From Chondrus crispus (Eukaryota > Rhodophyta > Florideophyceae > Gigartinales > Gigartinaceae): DNA of 27,782 nt. This document shows positions 20,185-27,782 of this stretch, one piece after another. A program made the position numbers and the translations under genes. Numbering within the stretch: position 1 is the stretch's first letter; each line of letters opens with the position of its first letter. The notes below the pieces were generated by a model. The model did no database searches and had not been told where the DNA came from. It worked only from the letters and a program-made list of their open reading frames with translations. The DNA lies in assembly GCF_000350225.1 (NCBI RefSeq), contig NW_005178685.1, forward strand, positions 283,670-311,451, given 5' to 3'.

Positions 20185-22411
20185 GGTAGAGGTTGGGGGG
20201 TTCGGGAACGGGGGTTCGGGAGCTTGTGCGTTTGGAGAGAGCAGCGGTAGAGTGTTGAGAGGGCTTGGTATAAGAGAAAGGGGGAAGGTGGGGATGACAT
20301 GGTATTATGTGGGGGTGGAACGCGTCAGGTCAATTGTTGCATTCGTGGCGAAACTCTTGAAACGTGGTATACCTGTAGAAGCAGTTGCTCGTTTTAGGAG
20401 AGGGGTGCGCCAATTAGAAGGCCCCACGTTGATGGCGACATCTTTGGAAACGCTGTTTAGCAGGGCGCTGTCCTCCTCCTCGCAGCGAGCATTGTGCCAA
20501 GACGAACAGCTCAGCCGGGCTGCTTACACACATTCACATCAATCTGCAATGGAAGCTGTTGTCGAAGCCTTATTATGTACTCCCTCTGGAAGAAACGCCA
20601 TGTAAGGGAACTTAAAGCTGGTTTGCTGCGGTGTGTATTCATCATGTGTACACTCTTGGTCAATATCCATGGCCGCTTGTATCTGTGATGCATTTAAAGG
20701 AAAATTAACACACTTCCAGGTATACGAAAACAGTTCCCCCACAGAATACTCTCTGTTAAAAAACAATAGCGACGAGAAATCAATGGTTCTAGTACCGGAA
20801 TGTTTTCCAGAGCCCACCAGTAGCACAAAGTCCGGGTCATACTTATGAAATACAGATGTAAACATACAACAGTATTAGTGAACTATTTTCGGTAAACTCA
20901 ATTATTGCAGGTTGCATAACGAGCAACTCGCAAGCGATAGTTCGTAGACGGGCTGTGCAGACTTTGACATTTTTTCCCGTTGATATACAATCGTGCAGCC
21001 GTGAGTAACGCCTTTTGATTCAAGAACTAAGTGTAAGTGTGATTGTCTTTCGATCGCACCAGAAAGATGTCATCTCTAATGTTTAAGGATATTGTTATTA
21101 TAAGACAAGAGCTTTCACCCAAATCGTGTCTCTAAGAAAGTTGATGTCGATGTAGACAACTCGCACTACAAAACCTTCTCTGCAAGAGAATTGGTTGATA
21201 TCAACCTTACTGTAGCTCTTCCACATACTAAAATATGGAAGGGGAGTGAAGACGGGTAGCAGCATATTTTTCGAGGGAAAAGGCGGGTTGTTTCGGATTG
21301 ATAGGGCTGCAGATTCTGGCTTAGTGTAATAACCTTCAGAGTAGCGGAGATGAACGAAGGGGCCATGCGCACTTCAATACAGCATGCGCTCATAGAGTGC
21401 TCTTCATCGTTATGAAGATCGGAAAGCGCGCGTCGACAGCAGAGATAGCACAGCGTCTGCGGCATTAATATTACATCATACCATTCTCGTAGTGCGCAAC
21501 TGTTTTGGCATGTCAACGGACAAGAGCACCATGCATCTCACACGCATCTCTCTACTGTTGTTCTAGGAGATTGAAATCAAGCGATATACTCTTCATGCAG
21601 TACTTTCCGTTCTTATTGCAATAGAGTAAGGGTTCAAGAGAAGGTGTGCCGGCCCGCATTTACTTCATTCATGTAAATGGTACAATAGGACACAGTCGTA
21701 GAAGTCACACAACATTAGGATCTGGACGTCACAGCAATGACAAATACAAATGCACACGGTGAACACGTGTCATATATGAAATTGGCATCCGTGCTGTATG
21801 CTTTCACCAAATGTGGTGTTGGCAGCAATCTTAGCAAGCAATTCCGAGGGCTCGTAATCTGTGAATCGAGAATCTCAAAGTCAAAACAAACGTCAATGAC
21901 GTATCTCAATGAGTACGCTCGATATCGCACGTTGCCTAAAGCCTTCTCAAGAGAAACGACCAAGCCCGTGAGCAGCTTACTTGTCGTTGGCTCCCGCCTT
22001 CATCCATTGTACCGAACAGTTCGCACTCCCCCCCTAATCCCCTAAAGTATCTAACAGCGAGCAGCGCACAACGGGGACCTGCGAGGGAGAGGTTGCAGAT
22101 ATGAATGGATTTCCACGAAAAAATTGGTTCAGCAGTACGCGGCAGTGATTTTACCGAAGACAAAAGCAAAAGACATGGACGGGAATGCTTCACTTGGTGG
22201 AGGTGACGTCATCTGAGGTCCACGTCAGTGTTTCTATAGCAACCAATAAAATGTGTCAGAAGATGCAGGCAACGCAATCCATTATGTGTACACGTGTACG
22301 AGCACCACTAAACATGACGAGCCTCTCTTTCCCGCTGCGTTCCCACTACCGATCAACCACCGACCCGCCCTCCCCATCGTCGACCACCGACGCCCATTTC
22401 GCACAACACCA
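20185..22411. other. gene-poor insert between DDI1 and GST
   Basis: The first 110 bases or so are the pyrimidine-rich leader of DDI1 (read on the minus strand), with TCCCGAACCCCC repeated. The rest is AT-richer and resembles the left-hand desert, with one plausible but unrecognised small ORF (20865-20539). Other frames, such as 21516-21166 and 21737-22045, give products with no motif I recognise. It may be a transposon remnant inserted into the gene island. Confidence 0.5.
20539..20865 (-). CDS. unrecognised 108-aa open frame, possible transposon-derived fragment
   Basis: I do not recognise this protein. It starts at an ATG (MFTSVFHKYDPDFVLLVG) and reads with a balanced, globular-looking composition: hydrophobic stretches such as FVLLVG and SLLFF, aromatic-rich strands, and an acidic ECTHDEY segment. 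The codons are AT-richer than in the eight confident genes, which points to a different origin, perhaps a mobile element. No flanking repeats or partner domain were found. It may equally be chance. There is no visible regulatory signal. Confidence 0.25.
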   Translation of the reverse strand: MFTSVFHKYDPDFVLLVGSGKHSGTRTIDFSSLLFFNREYSVGELFSYTWKCVNFPLNASQIQAAMDIDQECTHDEYTPQQTSFKFPYMAFLPEGVHNKASTTASIAD

Positions 22412-23169
22412 ATGTCCAACATGCCCGAGCTGAAAATTACCTACTTCGACTTCCCGGTACGTCATGCACTTTCCTCCCCCCTTCACCTCTCCCGGACTCC
22501 CATGCTGACGCATCCCCTCCCCAATCACAGGGCCGTGCCGAGGCCTCGCGCCTCGCTTTGCACATTGGTGGCATCCCTTTTACCGATGAGCGTCTCCTGG
22601 TTGACGAATTTGTCACTGCAAAGCCCTCGTTCCCTTACGGGAGCCTCCCGGTGCTCACGGTAGATGGACAACTGCTCGCGCAAAGCGCCGCCATCCTACG
22701 CTACTGCGGCTGTCTGGCCGACCTGTACCCCGCCGACGCCCTGGAGGCAGCCCGGGCGGACGAGGTCGTTAACGTCGTCGTCGAATTCGTGGCGGGGCTG
22801 GAGGAGATCGGCGGCTCCGCGGAAGAGGATGATGACAACGGCGTACAGATGAGGGTGCTCGATTTCGTCAATCAGGCCTTGCCCAAGTTTTTGGGGGGGC
22901 TGGATCGTAGGTTACAGAGCTTTGGAGAAGGGCCGGCCGCTGTTGGCGCTGGTATTACGATTGCCGATCTCGCCATTTACGTGTGTTTGCTCAACATTGC
23001 GGCGGGCGCGTTTGAACCGGTGTCCATGAAGGTAGTCCAGGGGTACACCAGAGTGGTGGCTTCGTTCGAGATGGTCAGAACACATCCAAAAGTCGTGGCT
23101 TGGAACAATCAAATCGCCCGCAAAGCCGCCGACGTCCGGCAGAGAGCGGAGGCGGGAATGCCAAACTAA
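22412..23169 (+). CDS. glutathione S-transferase, sigma-like, two exons
   Basis: The enzyme conjugates or isomerises substrates with glutathione, normally in the cytosol. Exon 1 is 22412-22456 (15 codons, ending TYFDFP) and exon 2 is 22531-23169, giving 227 aa. The splice (phase 0) creates YFDFPGRAEASRLAL, the standard start of sigma-type GSTs, with Tyr11 as the expected catalytic residue. The thioredoxin-like half continues with GSLPVLTVDGQLLAQSAAILRY, holding the cis-Pro55 loop and the Gln66-Ser67 glutathione site. The helical half ends in ITIADLAIYVCL, the usual N-capping box region of the GST core. An acidic EEDDDNG loop lies in between. The ATG at 22412 is followed by a second one three codons later; either could serve. 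The gene converges on the TauE/SafE gene with only 55 bp between their stops, so the 3' ends of the transcripts probably overlap. Confidence 0.93.
22457..22530 (+). other. intron of the GST gene (74 bp)
   Basis: Begins GTACGT and ends CAATCACAG. It is short and rich in C and T, with CTGAC about 25 bases before the acceptor as a possible branch point. It joins two phase-0 codons and rebuilds the conserved GST N-terminus. Confidence 0.93.
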
Positions 23170-23224
23170 TCGCTCTCCTCTTCTTCACCAGAAGTAGTCT
23201 CCCTGTCTCCGTCATTGCACCCGA

Positions 23225-24178
23225 CTAACTCTTCTTCCCCGGCAGTAAATACTTGACCCCAATCATGGCAAAAATCCCCGAGCAAACAACCCTCAGCGTC
23301 CCCTCCTGCAATCTCAACGCCGTGCTGGCGCCCAAAAACCCTCCCAGCAACGCCCCTGCCACAAGTCCCGGCAACCTCTCCGTGCGCACGTGGCCGAGCT
23401 TAAAGTGCGTGTACGCCCCCCTTATCGACGGAAGCACCATCGCCATCAACGCAGTCCCCTGCGCGACAGTCTGCGAAAAGCCAAGCAACACAAGCGTTGG
23501 CACGTTGATCGTGCCGCCGCCAATTCCTAGCAAGCCGCTCAAGAACCCGGACAGCATCCCCACCACCGCCAGTACGGGGATTCGTACAGTGCTAGGCAAT
23601 GCGACGGGGGAAAGCATGGCTACTTTGGGCAAGAGCGGAATAGCAAAAGATACGAAGAGCAAAAACGCCCCGAAGCATCTCTTGAGCCTTTTCGCGTCGA
23701 GACTGGCCGAGGCGCGGGCTCCCGCGGGCGCGGCGAGCAAGGCGGCGGCCATGAGAGCAGCGGCTGCGGGAAGGTCGACGCGGGCGCGGGTGAAGTAACG
23801 AAGGGCAGAGACGAGAGCCGTGATAGCGACCACGAGGAGGGAGGTGCCGTGGGCTTCGTGTTGGGCTAGGCGGGTGAGGGTGAGAAGAGGGGTGAGGACT
23901 ACGCCGCCGCCTGCGCCGATGAGAGAGCCGACGGTGGAGGAGAGGAGGCCGTGCGACAGGTCGCGCACGGGATGGGGGGGACGGGGGGAGGTAGGTTGGA
24001 CAGACAGGTGGGGAACATGGCGGGAGAGAGGGCGGTAGACAGCGCAGGACCAGCGCAGAGGTCTTGAGGAGAGGATGCGGAACGGGGTTTGGGAGAGGGC
24101 GAGAGGGGAGACGAAAAGGGTTGGGTGTGGGGAAGGCATCGTAGCGGGGAGGTTGGCGAAATGGCCGGGAAACGCCAT
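23225..24178 (-). CDS. TauE/SafE (TSUP) family membrane transporter, probably organelle-targeted
   Basis: The TSUP family moves anions, often sulfur compounds such as sulfite, thiosulfate or organosulfonates, across membranes; the substrate here is unknown. The 317-aa product (ATG at 24178; the frame upstream offers only non-ATG starts) has the two-fold repeat of the family. The first repeat carries GSLIGAGGGVVLTPLL (about 84-99) and the second SGLLGIGGGTINVPTL (about 214-229). Each is followed by a helix ending in a conserved small-residue segment (HGTSLL, AQGTALM). Several hydrophobic segments rich in Ala and Leu are membrane-spanning candidates. Residues 1-75 form a Ser/Pro/Arg-rich extension starting MAF, which would suit plastid import in a red alga, though this is inference. 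The protein ends LLPGKKS. The gene converges on GST and diverges from the NOL8-like gene, with 205 bp between start codons. Confidence 0.92.
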   Translation of the reverse strand: MAFPGHFANLPATMPSPHPTLFVSPLALSQTPFRILSSRPLRWSCAVYRPLSRHVPHLSVQPTSPRPPHPVRDLSHGLLSSTVGSLIGAGGGVVLTPLLTLTRLAQHEAHGTSLLVVAITALVSALRYFTRARVDLPAAAALMAAALLAAPAGARASASLDAKRLKRCFGAFLLFVSFAIPLLPKVAMLSPVALPSTVRIPVLAVVGMLSGFLSGLLGIGGGTINVPTLVLLGFSQTVAQGTALMAMVLPSIRGAYTHFKLGHVRTERLPGLVAGALLGGFLGASTALRLQEGTLRVVCSGIFAMIGVKYLLPGKKS

Positions 24179-24383
24179 GGAAGAAGTCTGCAAAGCACAG
24201 CGGGCAGAGCCCAGGGATTAGCAACTACCAAGGGTAGAGCTCAGAGGGGCACGTGCTTGTGGCGCTTTGCTGTTGGCCGTTCCAGAAAAGCCGCGACGCA
24301 TAAAATGACTCGCTCCCTCCCGTGTGATCCACAGTCTCGAATCATCCCCCGCTCCACCACCGTCACGCCGTCCCACCGCGCCC
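24179..24383. promoter_or_regulatory. shared divergent promoter of TauE/SafE and NOL8-like
   Basis: 205 bp separate the two ATGs. A CACGTG palindrome (E-box/G-box type) lies near 24249. The side facing the NOL8-like gene is C-rich and contains ATAAAA near 24300. The segment is too short for two separate full promoters, so it probably acts in both directions. Confidence 0.5.
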
Positions 24384-25529
24384 ATGTCGTCGCCCGCTCT
24401 GCGTCTCCCGCCCCAGCGGGCCTCCCCCCCACCCGATGCGCCGCCGCGCGACCAGGCGCGCCTCTTCATCGGCAACCTACCCCCGCGGGCCACGGACGCG
24501 GCTCTGACGCGGCTGCTAAGCAAATTCGGCGCGGCGGGCGGCGTGTCGCGGCACCCCACGCGCGCCTTCGCACACGCCTCGCTCCGCGACGACGCCGCGT
24601 TGCAACGTTGCGTCGCCGCACTCAACCGCACCACCTGGTGCGGCGGCGTCATCACCGTGCAGAGAGCGCGCGAGCACTTTTGGCACAGGCTCTCACGGGA
24701 GTGGGAGCAGGGCGCCGACGGCGAGCCCACGTCGCCGGAGGAGGGACAAGGTTCCCCCGCGCAGCCATTTGAGAACACGGGGAAGGGGAAGCACACTGTC
24801 TTTTCGTTCCCAGATATCGACGATGACGACAATACGCTGCTGGCAGATGCTGGTGTTCACGTTCACGCCCCGCGACCTGACGAGCAGTCATGCAGCGACA
24901 ACCAAGGCTCCACGCCGGGCCCTCCGCCGCGGTTAGCGGCGCCTGGCCCCGTTCCGAAATCTGCCACGCTGGACTCGACGCTGCAGCTCTTCGGCCTGGT
25001 AGAGGCGCCTCTCACGGAAGGAAATCCCGTTGCCGCTCAAGGTGAAACAGCACGCGCGAGGGAAGAGGGGACGCACTGCGAGCGGCCGGCGAAGCGCGCG
25101 CGTAGCAAGCCGAACGAGCAGGAGTTGCAGCGCGCGGAAGAGGCTGCGCACCAGCCCGCGCTTATCGATTTGGACGGGGAGAAGGAGACGGCGCTCTCAG
25201 TCTTGAAAGGGTTGTTTGGGAAGGAAGTTAAGAGTTTGGAAGAGCGGATTAAAGCAAATCGAAGGCTTGGGTTGTTCCGTAAGCTGGATATTAAGCCGAC
25301 TCGTCAACCGAAAAGTATTCAAGGAGGAGGGAAAGGGCGAAACGTTCGCGCGTCGTCGAAACGAAGGGGGGATCGCCCGTTATCCTCCGCAACGGTGAAA
25401 GATTCAGGGATGAACCCGAGCGTATATTTGAATCTACGTGTTCATCGAAGAGCTGGTTTGTACCGAAAGCTCGCGACTGTTCCGTCAGATAAAGATCCGG
25501 ATATTGCAGATGATGCAGCGCAGAGTTAG
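24384..25529 (+). CDS. NOL8: NOL8-like nucleolar RNA-binding protein
   Basis: NOL8 proteins are nucleolar and needed for ribosome assembly. The 381-aa product begins at the ATG at 24384; codons upstream are open but start only with GTG. An N-terminal RRM runs from about residue 26 (RLFIGNL, RNP2) to 97, with a weak RNP1 (RAFAHASL, 60-67). It is followed without a break by ALNRTTWCGG, then AREHFWHRLSREWE (95-108). The pattern N-x-T-x-W-x-GG plus a Lys/Arg-Glu-x-x-x-x-RL helix right after the RRM is typical of NOL8 in animals and plants and is the main reason for this name. The middle is acidic and low in complexity (DIDDDDN at 144-150), with a PAKRARSK nuclear signal (235-242). The C-terminal part holds two copies of RR-x-GL-F/Y-RKL (293-301 and 355-363). 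It is shorter than animal NOL8. A generic RRM protein is the alternative. Confidence 0.78.
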   Translation: MSSPALRLPPQRASPPPDAPPRDQARLFIGNLPPRATDAALTRLLSKFGAAGGVSRHPTRAFAHASLRDDAALQRCVAALNRTTWCGGVITVQRAREHFWHRLSREWEQGADGEPTSPEEGQGSPAQPFENTGKGKHTVFSFPDIDDDDNTLLADAGVHVHAPRPDEQSCSDNQGSTPGPPPRLAAPGPVPKSATLDSTLQLFGLVEAPLTEGNPVAAQGETARAREEGTHCERPAKRARSKPNEQELQRAEEAAHQPALIDLDGEKETALSVLKGLFGKEVKSLEERIKANRRLGLFRKLDIKPTRQPKSIQGGGKGRNVRASSKRRGDRPLSSATVKDSGMNPSVYLNLRVHRRAGLYRKLATVPSDKDPDIADDAAQS

Positions 25530-25968
25530 CGTTTCTTCTGTTATCTTAACTGTTAACTTCCAGAAATAAATACCTTGAGACCTGTTCTTTTAGTCGGGTT
25601 TTTGCTAATCCCTTGTCTGCCCCAGCCTCTTGTTCTGCGGGGGGGAAAAAAGCGCAAGCCGGACGCTTCTTGTGTAAACGCACTTGCGCCTAATACTTTC
25701 CAAGCATCTTAGATCGGTAACCATCCATTACAACTCGGGATGCAGCACACTCTTCGTGCCCTCGGCCCCGCTCCCCTTCCATCCCTCACATGATTGGTGC
25801 AGAGTCATCAGACACCATCCGACCGTATAACAAGACGGGTCTACCTTTTCCTTCAAAAATACACTCCTGACCCCCCCTGCCATTCGTCGCCGCTCCCTTA
25901 TTAATATTTCCTCTGGCGCTTCCCCCCGCTGGTCCAAACACAAGCCAGTGCTGACCGGAAAACTATCA
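25530..25968. other. convergent 3' region between NOL8-like and F-box genes
   Basis: 439 bp between two stop codons, with no gene. AATAAA at 25565-25570, 36 bases after the NOL8-like stop, is a plausible poly(A) signal. GCGCAAG (25652-25658) and CTTGCGC (25683-25689) form a 7-bp inverted repeat just after a run of G and A. Confidence 0.55.
25565..25570 (+). terminator. candidate poly(A) signal AATAAA of the NOL8-like gene
   Basis: A canonical AATAAA hexamer lies 36 bases beyond the NOL8-like stop codon on its coding strand, followed by a T-rich stretch. Whether this lineage relies on AATAAA is not known from this window; the other genes lack it at that position. Confidence 0.4.
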
Positions 25969-27654
25969 TCATGCACCGCTTCGGTCCGCATCGACATCGC
26001 ACACGCCCCATAGCCGCGGCGCAATCCGTCGAAGCTCTGAGGCAATGCTGGAACAATCCACAAACCACTTCTCTCCACCGCCGCTGGCACTGATGTTGAG
26101 CACTTCCAAGTTGGCCGAACACGCCTGCGCCACCACCCTCGCGGCATCGAGGACAAAACTGGCCGTCTCAGCCTCCGCGGCCATCTTGGGCGCATTCCCC
26201 TGCAGCGGCACACTGACGGCGATATTACCGCTGCCGTTGCTCCCGGGCGGTACGACGAGATTCTTGCGATTTAGAAACAGCCGAAACTCTCTCATAGTCG
26301 CGCCATTGTTCAAAACGGTGGCCTGCACCGCACTCAGCGGCAACGAGCGGGCGACAACAAACAACGATTCCAGCTCGGTGTTATGCATGCCGACAGCGTG
26401 ACACATATCGGCAGTCCACTCACAAAGAATGCTCAAATGCTTAATCCTGGGGCCAAAGTTTTCAAAGACATCCAACGGCGGGCGCTGATTTTCCGCCATC
26501 CACAAGCTCAGCGAGGATAAGTGGGGGAATGAGGTGGCCAGCTGGTGGACCTGAGCGGCTGTGAAACTGACGCCCACGACATTCAGCCTGCGCACAGTGG
26601 AGCCGAGCGAACGGGTGAGCAAAGCAAAGCTTTTGTGCGAGAAGACGGTAGGTTTGGAAGAGCTGCCCACCAGCAAGTCCAAGTCGTGCAAGCGCGGGAG
26701 GGTGCGAAACACGAGGTCGAGATCGGTGGCTGGGATGCCATCCATAGTCCGAACGGCAAACGACTTGAGCCTGCCGCCTTTGACGACGGCGCCCAACATG
26801 GCGCTAAACAGCAGCCTCTGCTCGCGCGCACACGCGCACAAGTCCACATAAAAGTCGTTCTTATCCGAGGCCTTGAACGCGCGATGGCGGATCCAATGCA
26901 TGGCACCAAACTCGGCGCCAAACCTCTCCAGGCTGTCGCAATTGGTTGCCATCTTTGCAAACGCCTCAGTTGTAACGCAGCTCCACGGAATGTTAAGCGT
27001 ACGCAACTTGCGCGCCACGGGCGAGCAGACAAGGTTGACAAACTGCCTGCGCATCTCGTCAACGTCTCGCACATGACTAACGGGGCCCAAGCTGAGCCTG
27101 ACGAGGGCGGTGCACGCGCGCGCGACAGCGGCCACGTCCATGGGTCGCGGGCACTGTATGTCGAGCTCGCGCAGATACGGGAAGGCGCGGAGCATGGCGA
27201 CGACGTGCTCGAAGGGGGCCGAGGCGTGGCCGGCCAGGGCCAGCTCGCGCAGCGGCGGGCGGGCCTCCGCAAGCAGCAGCGGCAGCGAGTCGCAGCGCGG
27301 GCGCGGGCGCACGGGGGCGTGGGCGATGTGCAGCGCGCGCAGCGAGTCGCGCGCGAAGACGACCATCGAGCGGGCCCACGGCTGGTCGCGCGGCGAGAAG
27401 GCGTGCACGGACACGACCAGCGCGCGCATCAGAGAGAGGAAGCGGCGCGATAGCTGAGCGAGCACAGGCGCGTGCCGGTGGAAGCGCGCGATGGAGCGCT
27501 GGGAGACGTGCCCGTGTGTCCGTAGCGACAGCGCGGCCGAGAGGATGCGCAGGAGAACGTCGTCGGGCAGGTCGGTGAGTACGGTCTCGCGACGGCGGCG
27601 GCCGAGAATGGAGCGGCGGGGATTTGCGGACGGCATGGCGGGTACGGGGGACAT
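25969..27654 (-). CDS. F-box protein with leucine-rich-repeat-like C-terminus
   Basis: F-box proteins bring substrates to SCF-type ubiquitin ligases by binding Skp1. I chose the ATG at 27654 (561 aa) because its context CTACCATG matches that of DDI1. An upstream in-frame ATG at 27735 would add 27 residues that include a Pro run translated from a 13-base homopolymer (27663-27675). The F-box core TDLPDDVLLRIL starts near residue 27. After it come about 480 residues with many spaced leucine patterns (LRELDIQCP, LRTLNIPW, LHDLDLLVG, VRRLNVVGV, LSSLSLWM, LEVLNISAS) that look like degenerate LRRs and would form the substrate-binding part. The substrate is unknown. There is no intron. The N-terminal half is very GC-rich, with Ala/Arg-rich runs, unlike its C-terminal part. 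Its product name is moderately sure; FBXL-type is the best fit. Confidence 0.75.
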   Translation of the reverse strand: MSPVPAMPSANPRRSILGRRRRETVLTDLPDDVLLRILSAALSLRTHGHVSQRSIARFHRHAPVLAQLSRRFLSLMRALVVSVHAFSPRDQPWARSMVVFARDSLRALHIAHAPVRPRPRCDSLPLLLAEARPPLRELALAGHASAPFEHVVAMLRAFPYLRELDIQCPRPMDVAAVARACTALVRLSLGPVSHVRDVDEMRRQFVNLVCSPVARKLRTLNIPWSCVTTEAFAKMATNCDSLERFGAEFGAMHWIRHRAFKASDKNDFYVDLCACAREQRLLFSAMLGAVVKGGRLKSFAVRTMDGIPATDLDLVFRTLPRLHDLDLLVGSSSKPTVFSHKSFALLTRSLGSTVRRLNVVGVSFTAAQVHQLATSFPHLSSLSLWMAENQRPPLDVFENFGPRIKHLSILCEWTADMCHAVGMHNTELESLFVVARSLPLSAVQATVLNNGATMREFRLFLNRKNLVVPPGSNGSGNIAVSVPLQGNAPKMAAEAETASFVLDAARVVAQACSANLEVLNISASGGGEKWFVDCSSIASELRRIAPRLWGVCDVDADRSGA

Positions 27655-27662
27655 GGTAGAAA

Positions 27663-27675
27663 GGGGGGGGGGGGG
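27663..27675 (-). repeat. 13-base homopolymer (C on the F-box gene strand)
   Basis: Thirteen G on the + strand, thus C in the F-box leader, nine bases before the chosen ATG. It resembles the C tract before uL6m. Its length decides whether the upstream ATG at 27735 stays in frame. Confidence 0.85.
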
Positions 27676-27782
27676 AGATGTACGGCGAATGAATAAGCTG
27701 TCTCTTCTTCTTAAGGTGCGAGTGCGAGCGACCATGTCGCGAAAGAGATCGAGGTCAGATCGAAATCAATAAACAAGGTTGT

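Noticed and set aside
26545..27453. 302-codon + strand frame opposite the F-box gene
   Set aside because: Antisense shadow in very GC-rich DNA; the minus strand carries the F-box and leucine patterns.

Overview
This is eukaryotic nuclear DNA. The genes are intron-poor: five of the eight have no visible intron and three have one short intron each. They form a tight island on the right, next to about 14.6 kb of gene-poor DNA on the left. The gene set is a mitochondrial uL6, a PPR protein, TRAPPC6, DDI1, a GST, a TauE/SafE carrier, a NOL8-like RRM protein and an F-box/LRR protein. That set, the intron poverty and the island-and-desert layout fit a red alga, most likely a florideophyte of the Chondrus kind. 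The organism is inferred from layout and family content, not proven.

Layout. Positions 1-14,600 hold no gene I can support. This stretch contains a palindrome plus direct repeat (738-830), a long zone where the + strand is rich in C and poor in G (about 1.3-6.5 kb), GC-rich or hairpin-rich patches (2950-3190, 13390-13510), short tandem duplications, many copies of a TACTGTA/TACAGTA word, and a 100-N assembly gap (12386-12485) followed by suspicious homopolymers. From 14.96 kb to the right end lie eight confident or fairly confident genes: uL6m (+), PPR (-), TRAPPC6 (+), DDI1 (-), GST (+), TauE/SafE (-), NOL8-like (+), F-box/LRR (-). Their strands alternate without exception, giving convergent and divergent pairs in turn. 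The closest convergent stop codons are 55 bp apart and the closest divergent start codons 205 bp apart. A 2.2 kb gene-poor insert (20185-22411) lies between DDI1 and GST.

How the genes relate. They are housekeeping functions: mitochondrial translation (uL6m), probable organelle RNA processing (PPR), vesicle tethering (TRAPPC6), ubiquitin-proteasome work (DDI1, F-box), glutathione chemistry (GST), anion or sulfur-compound transport (TauE/SafE) and nucleolar ribosome assembly (NOL8-like). They do not form a recognisable pathway cluster, and the visible organisation is architectural. All three introns start with GTACGT, and many start codons follow C- or pyrimidine-rich leaders. DDI1 is the most unusual gene: its intron splits the catalytic Asp-Ser-Gly codons, its reading frame closes just after the protease core, and a well-preserved UBA domain lies downstream in another frame. 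I found no clear new multi-gene system. The best leads are the TACTGTA word, the uniform GTACGT donors, the DDI1 frame break and the strand-skewed desert.
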